DNA from: Corynespora cassiicola
Taxonomy: Eukaryota > Ascomycota > Dothideomycetes > Pleosporales > Corynesporascaceae
Assembly (NCBI GenBank): GCA_022059125.1
Contig: JAEUWY010000006.1
Coordinates: forward strand, 868,001-932,000
Direction: 5' to 3'
Length of the DNA: 64,000 bases
Below the pieces are notes generated by a model that was given only the letters and a program-made list of their open reading frames with translations, had not been told where the DNA came from and searched no databases. The translations under genes and the position numbers were made by a program. Below are positions 30,706-41,850 of this stretch, in pieces (the first letter of the stretch is position 1; the number at the start of each line of letters is the position of its first letter).

Positions 30706-33186
30706 ATGCGCCTTGCAGTATTGACCCTCTTGGCCGCCCTCTTGGCCGCCCTCTTCGCCAACGCCGCTGCACATTCTCCGCAGGGCCTCTATAATCTGCT
30801 CAAGCGGAGACTCCCGTCCCATTGTGAAGACTTTGTTTTTACCCTCCATGACGCCGCCCCGGCAGATCCGTCCGAACTTATCAATGATGAATACACAGTC
30901 TCAACCACCTCCAATGGAACAGTCACAATCCAAGGCAATAGCGTCGTTGCCCTGGCCACGGGCCTGAGGCGATACTTGACCGACATTGCCAACGTCGACA
31001 TTTATTGGTTCGTGGGAAGCCGGTTGGGACACATTGCTTCTCCGCTCCCGAGCGTCAGTGGGACTATCACCGGGAAGAGCGTTGTACCCTGGAGGTACTT
31101 TTTCAACACGGGTACGCGGTTGTTTTTGCTATTCGTATGCATGCCCTAGCGTCGGCACACCCGACCAAAAGACATGCCCACAGCACTAGTCGTACTGCTA
31201 CGCATGCATCCTGGCCTAGCTTACCTTTTTCGACGTGATCAACCCCTACAACACGATGCTCTCGCCTATTAACAAAGCACAGTGACCTTCTCGTATACAA
31301 CACCATTCTGGTCATTCTCTGACTGGGAGCTTGAGCTCGACTGGCTAGCTCTGCATGGCGTAAACCTTCCGCTCGCATGGGTCGGCTTTGAGAAGATTCT
31401 CTTGGACGTATTCCGAGGAGCCAATCTCACCGACTCTGAGATCATTCCATTCTTCTCCGGACCCGCATTTCAAGCATGGAATCGTTTTGGCAACATTCAA
31501 GGGTCCTGGGGCGGGGAACTTCCATTGCAATGGATCGACTCGCAGTTTGCACTACAGAAGCAAATCCTGGAAAGAATGCTCGAGCTTGGCATGACTCCTG
31601 TTCTTCCCGCGTTTACCGGTTTTGTGCCTCGAGCTCTACCCAAGAGATATCCAAATGTTACCGTGGTGAACGGAAGTCAGTGGGAAGACTTCTCAGGCGA
31701 ATTCACGAAGACTACATTTCTAGAGCCCGCAGATCCATTGTTTTCTCAACTACAGGAGCTTACCATTTCCAAACAGATCGAATATTACGGAAATATCACA
31801 CAGTTCTACACTCTTGATCAATACAACGAAAATGATCCATTCTCAGGCGACCTGGATTATCTTCGAAATGTCACCTATGGAACATGGAAAAGCTTGAAAA
31901 CGGCCAACCCTGCGGCAGTATGGGTGATGCAAGGTTGGCTCTTCTACTCGAACCGAGACTTTTGGAACACATCCCGCATCGAGGCCTACCTGTCGGGCGT
32001 TGAAGAAGACTCGGACATGCTCGTGCTCGACCTCTTCTCGGAGAGCGAGCCGCAATGGCAGCGCACAGATTCCTACTACGGCAAGCCCTGGGTCTGGAAC
32101 CAACTGCACAACTACGGCGGCAACATGGGCCTCTATGGACAAGTTGACAATGTGACCATCAATCCGATCGAAGCACTCGCAAGTTCCGACTCGCTCATTG
32201 GCTTCGGCCTCACTATGGAAGGCCAGGAAGGTAACGAAATCATGTACAAGCTACTCCTCGATCAAGCATGGCAACCCACGCCCATCAACACCTCATCCTA
32301 CTTTGACAGCTTCGTACGCTGCCGCTACTCAAACTCCAACAACAGCATCCCATCCCCCTTGTACACAGCCTGGCACCTCCTTCGCACCAGCGCCTACAAC
32401 AACACCAACCTCACCGCTCACGGCAACGCTGTCCCAAAATCAATCTTCGAACTCGCCCCCAACATCACAGGCCTCACAAACCGAACCGGCCACCACCCCA
32501 CCACCATTCCCTACGACCCCGTTGCCGTGACACAAGCATACACGCACTTCCTCGCCGCCGCCGCCGAGGACGAAGCCCTATGGACGAACCCAGCCTTCCA
32601 GCACGACCTTGTCGACATCGCCAGACAAGTCCTTTCCAACGCCTTCACGGCGGAATACACATCCTTCATATCGTCCTGGAGCTCGTCATCATTATCCAAA
32701 GTCGACCTCTCTGCCCGCGCCTCCACAATGTTATCCTTCCTCTCCTCCCTCGACGCCCTCCTAACCACACTCCCGCAGTTCAACCTCGCTCCTTGGATCG
32801 AAGCTGCCAGAGCACAGGCAAATTACACTTCGCCCGCCACTGCAACCAACAACTCGGAAACGAACAAGCGCGCAGACGCAGACTTCTTCGAGTACACGGC
32901 CCGCAATCAAATCTCGCTCTGGGGGCCCCGAGGCGAGATCAACGACTATGCGAGTAAGAGCTGGGGCGGGCTTGTCGGGGCATACTACCGCGCGCGGTGG
33001 GAGGCGTTTTTGGGGTATTTGGTTGGGACGGGGCCTGGGGGGTATGAGAACGCGGTCGCGAGGGGGCTTGTTGAGGCGGTGGAGGAGCGGTTTCAGGTCG
33101 TGGGGTCGGGGATGGGGGTCCAGCGTAGCGAGAAGAGTGTGAGGGAGGTAGTTGAGGGGGTCCTTGGGGAGGTGGGGATGCTGTAG
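30706..33186 (+). CDS. GH89 alpha-N-acetylglucosaminidase, NAGLU-like (769 aa, 2 exons)
   Basis: Hydrolyses terminal alpha-N-acetylglucosamine; the animal homologue acts on heparan sulfate, while the fungal substrate is unknown. Exons 30706-31111 and 31283-33186 with a long 171-nt intron. Signal peptide MRLAVLTLLAALLAALFANAAA, then a small N-terminal alpha/beta domain. The TIM-barrel follows with FSDWELELDWLALHGVNLPLAW and FYTLDQYNENDPFSGDLDYL, which holds the expected acid/base Glu in NEN. WVWNQLHNYGGNMGLYGQ and LTMEGQEGNEIMYKLL hold the expected nucleophile Glu in MEG. The C-terminal helical domain is complete. Many N-glycosylation sequons indicate secretion. ATG in a CCACCATGC context. Confidence 0.94.
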
Positions 33187-33855
33187 TCGATGTGTAAAGG
33201 GAGAGCCTGGGCTGGATATCCGAGGTGTTGGTATGGACATGAATGTGTACATAGTCTCTGACATGTCACCCTTGGAGGTAGCATCACGCTCGAAATATTG
33301 AGTGATACTTTTCCCTTCTTCCTACCCGAGCTATACATCCACTACCAATGTAACTCCCCTCCTCGACCCTAGAGATGCAGGAAGAAAGAGAGAAAAATGA
33401 AATTGACTAGGACATCGCTGAGTAGCTACTCGTACACGGCAGAACCGATATGTGGCAAAAACAAATAAAGAGAAGATGGAGCATGCACACCACCAAGCAA
33501 AAAAAAAAAACAGTTTGCGCCATTCATCCATGCCTTCCCTCCCATACCCCGGAAAGAAGAAAGAGGGGCCCGAACGTGTAAAAAAAGAATTTGTAGATTG
33601 TCCCGACAATGGTAGATTGCGGTTCCGGAAGCCCACGCTCACACTGTGCTGTCCGTCCGTGGTGGTACGCAGTGCATGCAGCATGCCCAGCAAGTAGGAG
33701 GATACGACGACTTTGCAGACCTGGGGAAAGGATTCCGCTCACGCCTCACTAGAGCCGCGAACAACACGGACCTCGGAAAGCTGCCTTATCAGAAACATGG
33801 TCTTTGGGTGAAATGGCAAAGAACACAACGCCTTTCGTAAGAACACACGGCTATG
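33187..33855. other. intergenic between convergent genes
   Basis: 3' flanks of GH89 and the BTB gene. An A-run lies near 33501-33510. No gene seen. Confidence 0.5.
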
Positions 33856-34907
33856 CTACACTTGACTCACGCGCGCACGTTTCCGGCTGCTTCCAGGCAC
33901 CACCGTGGGGCTCCTGTGCGAATCGCCATCGCCGCCGCCGCTGCCACCACGGCGGTTCTTCTCCTGCTGGTCCAAGACCAGCTGGAGCACATCGTACGAA
34001 AATTGCGGGAACTCGAGGCACATGGCGCGGAACTCGGGCTCTGCGTCGTGGCGCAGCGAGTACGAGCGGGTAGCCCAGAAGGCAGCGACGGGCTTGCGGA
34101 TGGTGGCGTCCTCGGGGTTGGACTCCTTGTAGACGTAGCGTGCGTAGGCGAGCTCGCCCTTTGCCGTCGATGCGGTGCGGTGGATCTTGGAGTGGGCGAG
34201 GGACTTGAGGTCGGGTAGCTGGAGGCGGTCGGCCAGTGTGTAGATGCGTGCGTGCACGAGCAAGCCGACTCCCTCGTCGTCGCTGTTCGGCTGGCGTGGG
34301 TCCTTCTCGAGGGGAGCGTCGCGCGCGCTGGACGTCTTCTTAGGAAAGTACTCGCCCGTGTAAAGGTATTCGACGACGGAGCCCATGGCGTCCATGTCCA
34401 CGCCGGTCATGATGATCTGGCGGGGCTATAACACAGTGTCAGTCGTTTTTGGTCTTGCATTTCTACACTCGGAGGGTGCTTACAGCTCCAGGCGCAAACT
34501 CTGCGACCTGCTTTGCGAATTCCGGCGCCTTGACGAGGACAGCTTCATGTGCAGAGTATGTGACCTTGTCTGCTCCATTGCCGACTATGACCTCGATAAT
34601 TGGGCTCTTCATCAAACTGGGCCATGGTAAGCAGTGGTCTTTGTTATCAATGTACAAGACGGTGCCCCGCTCTCACAAAAGCCGCTGGGGACCCAATGGC
34701 TGTCGCAAAAACCAAAAAGTATACAGAAGAAATGGTAGGGAGCACTTGTACTCACTCAGCGAAAAGTACAAGCTTGGGGGTCTCTGGCTCGAGCTCGGTG
34801 AGGCCAGCATCCTCGCTCGCACCAGCAACTCCCTCGGCCCCCTCCTCCATTTCAACGTCTTCGACGGGTGGCTGCTCGATGGGAGTCTGCTGTTCGGCGT
34901 CCGCCAT
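33856..34907 (-). CDS. BTB/POZ domain protein (284 aa, 3 exons)
   Basis: Probably a protein-protein adaptor, possibly for cullin-3 ligases. Exons 34907-34756, 34616-34484 and 34425-33856; introns of 139 and 58 nt keep phase. An acidic N-terminus (MADAEQQTPIEQPPVEDVEME) is followed by the BTB fold. Its marks are IIEVIVGNGADKVTYSAHEAVLVKAPEFAKQV, RQIIMTGVDMDAMGSVVEYLYTGEY and LLVHARIYTLADRLQLPDLKSLAHSKI. The tail ends in a basic SRKRARVSQV, a possible nuclear signal. No Kelch, MATH or zinc-finger partner domain is present. GTGAGT lies within the last codons, so a further 3' exon cannot be excluded. Confidence 0.9.
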
Positions 34908-35800
34908 GACTTATATGCATGTATTCGAAAGAAAGTGGGGGTTGTAGTAAGGCAAACGCGGCTCAGGCGGCGGGCAGCTGCAACAGGTGAGCGAGTGCGT
35001 TTAAGTAAGAGGCGCGCGGGCGCAAGCGAAGAAAAGGCGTAGAATTAAAATAGTGCAAGTCCCCTATTTTGTGACGAAGCGGGCGGGGTAGGGTAGCTAG
35101 ACTTACTGGACTTGGGTCGGGTGAGGTTGGTGGAGTGGCTGATTGCTGGTCGCGGGTCGCGCAAAGCTCAGACGCGTTTTCGACCTTCGAACCCTGTCCG
35201 AGCTCTCCAGAGCTGCCGACACTCCCAGGGCCCTGTTCCTGCGCTAGCGCCCCACCACGTGAAGAGCCCTCTCCCATCCCACGCCCGCCGGTACACCCGC
35301 ATGGCTCGCCACTGCTCCATATTTCTCCGATGTATTTCCACTGTTAGGTTCACATGTCAAGACTCACAAAAGTGGGATGCGGGGAAAAGCCTGTCTGCAT
35401 CAACACTACGCGCGTGCATTGGGTAAGTCACCTAGGTAGGTAACCACTTGAAATCAAACTCCTGCATTTTCAGCTGCTCGAAACAATCACAGTCATGAAG
35501 AATACCACTCACGCCGGAGCAGTACGATTATGTACATGAAATTCAAAAAAAAAAGAACAAAGCTTGATGTGTCCATCTTCATCTACAACTTCCTCGCCGT
35601 TAATCTTAGCTTTCTGTTATGCTTTCGAATCGAACTATGCGTATGAGCTTAGTATGGCCGAAACAGCAATCTACCGTAGACGCCGGGAAATGCAAGTGCT
35701 ATGCCACGCGTGGCAGGAAGAAATTCAAAAGCATTAGGGATATCTTATGTTTTCCAAGTCTGAAAATCTGGCGTAACAAGCATCGCCAACAAATCAATCG
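34908..35800. other. intergenic
   Basis: Promoter of the BTB gene and 3' flank of the PAP2 gene. An A-run lies near 35546-35555. No gene seen. Confidence 0.5.
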
Positions 35801-37215
35801 TTAGATCCTGCCGCCGCGCTCGTGGAACCGGTCGCCAGTGGTCGGGATGGGCTTCTCGGCGCGGATGAGGTATAAGAAAAAGTCCTCGAGGGGAATAAAT
35901 GCGTAGAAGAACTTGTTGCACGCAAAGGACAAAAATACGAAGCAGGTGGCGACCAGGGCGTCCATGAAGTAGTGGTTGGCCGTGGCGACGATGGTCGTCA
36001 GAATGAAAGCGGGATAGCCAATGCCAACAAAGAGATAGAAGGCCTTCCAAAACGCATTCTTGCGCACCTCGCCCCTCTCCAGAGTGCGGCGGAACAGTCC
36101 AGAGTGGTAGATCAGCGTCATACCAATGCAGAACGAGTATCCAAAATGCATCGAGGGCATGGCGGCCAGCGTGTTGACATATTTTCCGCTCATCCATACA
36201 CTCTGAGCGTCATCGTGTCGGACCGTATCCAAAAATCCGTACTCCTTGGGGAGGAGGCGCGGGGGCATGCAAGGATAGAAGATGAAGGTTATGAATGCGC
36301 AAAAGTTGGTCAGCGTCATGGTGCGACGTGCGATGGCGAATGTGTCGAAGGAAGGAGCGACATAGTAGTACCAGGAGATGAAGCTAGCTAACAGTTAGTA
36401 TGGCTCGATTAAAAGCTTGGTTCCTCTTCTACCACTCACCCTACAGTTCCAGGGATGTGGATAAGAGCATAGGCCTTGTTCAACACGGTCAAGGCATCCT
36501 GGTGGCCCATGAACCATTGCTGCACGCGGACCTCGCGGATAGGGAACAGGAAGCTCAGCCAACCATAGGCCTCAGCCTCGAGCACAGCGATACCGTGGTC
36601 TTGAGCAACGTTCCAAATACCGGACTCGGCAAACAGCTTCTGCGACAAGACCGAGGTCATACGGTAAAATGCGTAGTTGATAATCCAGTAGAACATCTGC
36701 GCATTAAGTCAGAAGCTGTAAGACCAGCCGGCCTGGCAAAGAACCTACCTCGATCAAAAAGGGGAAACGCTGCAGAATGCGGCTGTGAATGTTGTTTCGG
36801 AAGCGCGAAGTATTGGGCGTAGAGACCACAAAGCAGCATACTTTGCGGATCTTGGAAGGGTGTTTGCCAGTGGAAACCTCCTCGAACTCGCTGTCCTCCT
36901 CGGAGCTGTACGAAAGGAGGCGGTCCGAAGACCCCTGCGAATCGAGCCGGTCAAGATAGCTATCTTGATTCGAGTTTACGCCGAAGATTCGAAAGTTGCG
37001 TCGTCGCGTTATGAACATGGCGGCGAACAAAATACTAGCCACCATCTGGCGGGCACGCGGCTCGTCAGCACTTGTTCCACGTCCAGAATCCTTCCATGAT
37101 CCTCCCTGGCCGCAGCACGAATGTCACTCACCAAGGGCTCCGCCCATCCCGGAAGCTTCCATGCTGGCTTGCTGTTCCACTGAGGTTCCGACGCTTCGAC
37201 TGTCATGTTCGGCAT
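35801..37215 (-). CDS. PAP2-superfamily multi-pass membrane protein (406 aa, 4 exons)
   Basis: Membrane phosphatase or phosphotransferase-like protein of the group containing inositol-phosphorylceramide synthase relatives. Exons 37215-37132, 37045-36749, 36696-36440 and 36383-35801; introns of 86, 52 and 56 nt keep phase. Several hydrophobic segments are visible (VASILFAAMFI, FISWYYYVAPSF, LTNFCAFITFIFYP, FYLFVGIGYPAFILTTIVA). Two PAP2 signature blocks are clear: AAMPSMHFGYSF (active-site His) and ATANHYFMDALVA (second active-site His plus Asp). A cytosolic Ser/Glu loop (LLSYSSEEDSEFEEVS) lies after the first segment. Lipid phosphate is the likely substrate, by family only. Confidence 0.9.
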
Positions 37216-40200
37216 TGTGGTGGTCGTGTGCGCGGTCGTGTGTGCAGGCGGGAGGGCTAGCTTCTAGTGCAACGCGATCTCACGAGAGCCGTCTACGGTA
37301 AGACGCGATCTTGACGAGATGACTATCTGCAGCGATGTCGAAAAATACCCATGGACCTCGTATGCGGACTCGGTGCGGTGTGATGCGAGTTGGGACGAAA
37401 GGCTCTATCTCGGGGGGGCCTACGCCTCAGGAGCGACGCTGGTGCTAGTTGGCAGGCGAAAGAAGAGCAGGGCGGGCGAGCAGGTGGGTGAGAAGCGCAA
37501 AAGACAGTGAAAAGGCAGAGAAGTGGAGGAAAGAATGAAGGAGATGAACGCTTGGACAGTCAAAGCCCCCGAACCCCCGTCGTCTTTCTGCCCTGGCAAG
37601 GGCGCATTGGGGCGTCGTGCCAAAACCCACGTCCTCAGGCCCAAAAAGGGATGTTAGATGGTGCTTGGCAATGCCGATTGCTCCGTGGTCCACTCATCCT
37701 GGCTTCGCCAGAACGATAAACTACGGGGCGGCACTTCTTCGACAGTGCGCATCCCTCGCATCTTGTACCAGACGAAGCTCTGCTCTGGCACTTGACATTT
37801 GCCTTGCTCGCCTTTGTTTCCAAATGCCCGTCTAGTCGCTGCGAGGCACGCATTCAACAATTGATTGGATCTGACGCACGCCAAGCTGCGATTCGGTGGC
37901 TCTGAACGAAAGCGGGCTTGTTGCCAGCCGCGAAGGATGACCACCGGTGGCTCATCCCTCTGCTAAAAGGGATGCCTGACTGCAAATGCTGTCGCGTGCC
38001 ACCCCCTCGTTGCGGGCTTCGTTGGGTTTTGTCGACTTCGCCTCTGCCTCCGCCTCTGGCAAAAGCGGGACGGCCGTACCCCTAATGACAATCGGCGGCA
38101 CTTGAATGCATTGACGCCAGCTCTCGACCCCGGCCAAGCCTTGTTTTGACGCTTCGTATCCTCGATACGCGCCGGCAGACGAGGACCCGGACGTTCCGAT
38201 CTGCTAGCGCTGAGCCGCCATCCATGCATGTCTCTCTCGCAGTCAAGAGTTAACTCGCAGCTCCCGACTCTTTAAAACAGTTATAACAAATTTTAATACA
38301 AGTAGGCCTAGCAAATCTGAGACAAAGGGACTCATGCAGCTCTTTAGATTGTTACACGTCTTGCCTGCGCTAGAAAATGTATACCTTTTTAAAAAAAAAG
38401 TTCAGTTGTGCTGTTGATGCGACGACAGCTGGAAACCTCCATCTTTACTATAAATAACTTTAGCTCCAAGTGTGTACAGCCCTTTCCTTGACGGTGGAAG
38501 TGAAGGCCAATGCTGAATACCTAGGTAGAGTTGAAGCGGGTCCCCACGAGATTGCCATGTCCTTAGAGACTACAAGTGCGCGAAGCTGTGTACTTTGAGC
38601 TGTCCAGGTACCCACTTTGATCGCTTCGATCCTTTTCTCTTGGCGTAAGTGGTAGTCAGGGCTTGAAAGACCGAAAATAAGCGGCTTTTTTTCATCCTTT
38701 GTGCGAGAAGCAGCATTGAGTCGCCCCATTTTTTATGTGCGCGAACCCTGATGCCGTATACAATCTGAGCATTTCCAGGCACGGTTTTGTCCACCATGTT
38801 TCTGTCAAACCCGGCTATTTCTGTTTGCATCGAAGCTTGGCGGGGGTCCTATGTAGCTCTCCTGGACGCAGCCGTGGGAAGTGCGATGCGAGCATACTCG
38901 TGGGAGGAGCTTAGTGGATACCAAGGTACGGTACATGCAAACGGGAATGATCGTGTCGTCCCAGCTATTAACTTTCTCGAATATGGTGATTTGGTATTAT
39001 CGACAGGTCAGTGGAGCTTGAGAAATGTGAGTCATATTCATACGGCTTAGGATACCCTTGGAGGCGTCCAGAAAGACATAGTTGACTCTGTTGTCAAACA
39101 GAATTGCTGAGACTCTTCAGAAGAACGCAAGGCACCTTTCACGTACTAATAGGGTCAATTTGAATGCCCCGAAACTGCGTCTCATGCTTCGCAATTGTGG
39201 AGACAGTCTCTTCTATTGTGCCCATATTAGTATATCCTCTGAAACTACTGTCTACATAAAATGCGATTCCTAGGAGGGTGGTGCTCGTACGTTCCAATGC
39301 TTGTGGGGTCTACAGTCATAGTGAATTACTTTCATCAGCTGTTGGAAAGAAAACGAATTAGGGTGGTTGCAAAATTAGCATAGAGAAGAGCGAAGAGCCA
39401 TTTATATTGCTGTACCAGTCGACTGAGACTGAGCATTGGAGTTGGCTGTACCCACCGAAAGCAGACATCAATGAGCTTTGCACGTTCCGGGTTTATATCC
39501 GCAGCGTCTACTACGAGCGAACTATTTGGAAAGACTCCGGCAGTGCGGAAGGCACATCTACAACTGCAATGGAGTGGCCTACACCCAGCTCCAATGCTCG
39601 TTTTGAGTCATCGCTACAGGGCTTTGCATATTGAGTCATCGCTGCAGGGCTTTGCGTATTGAGCCATCATTACAGAGTTTTTTCATTTTGAATCATCACT
39701 ACAGAGCTTTCCGTATTGAATCCGGTGGCTCAATGCACCAGACCTCTCTCTAGGTGGGAATTATATGCAAAATGAAGGCGGATATGCGCCGGGGACCATG
39801 TAGCTTCTCTGTCGTTCCAGGCAAAAGGCTGTCTAGCGGATATTCAAGGCAGCGTACAAGGGATGAACGAGCTCCTATACAGCAAACAGTCCGCTGAAGC
39901 CAAGCGTGTCGATCGAGCGGCGCTACAGCAGGCAGAAATCACCATGGATCGCAAACTATTGCTGAAAACCACGAAATATTGTCGTACATCGCAAACTACT
40001 GCCAAAACAGCGGATTGGCGACAAAGCTAAGGCCTCGCCACACGTACCAAGTTTTACGCTTATGCTTATGTTGTGATAATCGAGCCATGATCGATTCAAT
40101 TCAGCTGGCTAGAACCTTTCTTGAGCCTTGGCTACCCACAACTGGCTTGTGAATGGATGGCTACGGTCCCAACGAAAGTGGTAATAAGTACGAATACCAT

Positions 40201-41001
40201 TGTTAGTGAATGACTCATGTTATCTAGCCATCCATGCCCTGCTTTGCAAAATTTTATCGACGCTGATTTAGGCAAGGCACTACGCTATGGTACTCCCATA
40301 GCTGGTGCCTTGGTTCAGGGTCATGGAGACGTGAGGAGCACAAAGGATTATCTTGGAATACCAATCATGGCAGGTGGACTGATGTCCACATCTATATTAC
40401 GTAACATATCACACCCAAAGTAAGGAGGTAAATAGGTAAATTAGCTTACCGTTTCGTCCTAAAACTACATCAGAAGGCAGGCGATTAACCATAAGTACGG
40501 TGTGTAGAACTGAGTCAAGGAGCGACGTTCATTCTTCTGTACCGAGAGCCGTAAATATTGGGCCCAGTATCACTATACTTGAAGTATCTTTGTACAATTT
40601 CCATTGAGTCACTATAGTAAAGCACCCTGGCGTCGTACAACCTTTATTATTACTAGCCTTGGACCGGAGAAGTTGTGAACTCCCCAGTAGACTGTAAAAT
40701 GGATTTGTAAGAATGGCTATCCTCGTATTTGCATTCACATTTGTACCTGCAACCCAAGTCAATTGCCTGTACGGCTCATAAGAGGCTATGTAGATCGCCG
40801 ATCCGTGAAATACCGGACAGTGGTTGTAGTGGCGCCAACTTCCAAAAGCGGTTAGCTAAGCGCTCAGATCGACCCCATGTCAAGAAGGCGCGTTCCCTGT
40901 GATACACCCCACATATCTACTCCCATGCTCTCACTCCTCGTGTATAAAGCCTCGCGTTTCTCATTCCCCTAACCCCACATTCAACTCATATCGTGTTCAA
41001 C
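37216..41001. other. 3.8-kb gene-poor island
   Basis: No supported gene. From about 38270 it becomes AT-rich with many TpA steps and short degenerate frames. It holds the 28-bp minisatellite at 39603 and two partly similar stretches (about 38837-38950 and 39785-39880) that may be old copies of one element. It looks like decayed repeats, possibly altered by repeat-induced point mutation. Confidence 0.55.
39603..39719. repeat. 28-bp minisatellite, about 4.2 copies
   Basis: Units start TTGAGTCATCGCTACAGGGC and recur at 39603, 39631, 39659 (29 bp) and 39688, then a partial unit at 39716. Later copies differ mainly by G-to-A and C-to-T changes. Confidence 0.9.
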
Positions 41002-41850
41002 ATGTCTGTTCAATCGCCAGTTAAAGCACCCCAACATGTACTTGATCTTCTCTCTCGGCTCCATAAAACATCTCTGGAGCAAGAGGCCGCCATCTCTAGA
41101 GATGGCAAAGTCTTTTCATCAGTAATCTTGGGCGACTTGGAAGACAAGGTTGCTGATGAGAGCCCAAAAGATGCGTTCGATAAACTCATGCTCGACAAGT
41201 TCATCGCCCTTGACGAAGACAAATGCCACTTTGTATACCAGCTTATCAACGCCATGGGTGCTACAAACGTAATCGAAGCCGGAACCAGCTTTGGCGTTAG
41301 TACCATTTACCTTGCGCTCGCTGTCGCTCAGACTACAGCCGCTACTGGCAAAGAAGGCATGGTGATAGCCACAGAGAAGGAGCCTCAGAAAGCTGCAGTT
41401 GCCCGAAGCTATTGGAAGCAATGCGGCGGAGCGGTCGAAGAACAAATCGATCTAAGAGTGGGCGATTTATTGGAGACTTTGAAACAAGACATACCCCAGG
41501 TGGATCTCCTTCTCCTCGATAGTGAGTCGTCTCATAGTCTCCTGTCTTGTTTTTCCTGAGACGACCAGCAACTTCTATAGCTCTGCAAAGGAAGCTCTTG
41601 AAAACCCCGTATTGAAGGAGGTGTCTGACGCGATATCCCAGTCTGGTCGGCGCTTGCACTACCAACACTGAAAACCGTCCAGCCCAAATTAAGACACGGT
41701 GCCGTTATCCTGACGGACAATACGATATCGGGTGCAGAGGGATACAAAGATCTTTTAGCATATCTGCGAGCACCGGGAAGTGGGTTCCAAAACACGACTT
41801 TGCCTTACACGAACGGCTTCGAAATGAGCGTATACTTGCCAGAAAACTAG
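41002..41850 (+). CDS. class I SAM-dependent O-methyltransferase (242 aa, 2 exons)
   Basis: Small catechol-type O-methyltransferase fold that moves a methyl from SAM to a small molecule; substrate unknown. Exons 41002-41521 and 41642-41850, joined across a 120-nt intron (GTGAGT..CCCAG) that splits an Ile codon and keeps frame. The SAM-binding loop is NVIEAGTSFGVSTIYLALA, followed by the acidic end of strand 2 (VIATEKEPQKAAVARSYW) and strand 4 DLLLLD. The second exon carries GAVILTDNTISGAEGYKDLL and ends GFEMSVYLPEN. No signal peptide. It stands alone at the edge of the gene-poor island, with no other secondary-metabolism gene beside it. Confidence 0.9.

Noticed and set aside
39603..39719. CRISPR-like array
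   Set aside because: Units are head-to-tail with no spacers, in a fungal genome; it is a minisatellite.
41002..41850. part of a secondary-metabolite cluster
   Set aside because: No PKS, NRPS, terpene synthase, P450 or transporter lies within the window near this methyltransferase.
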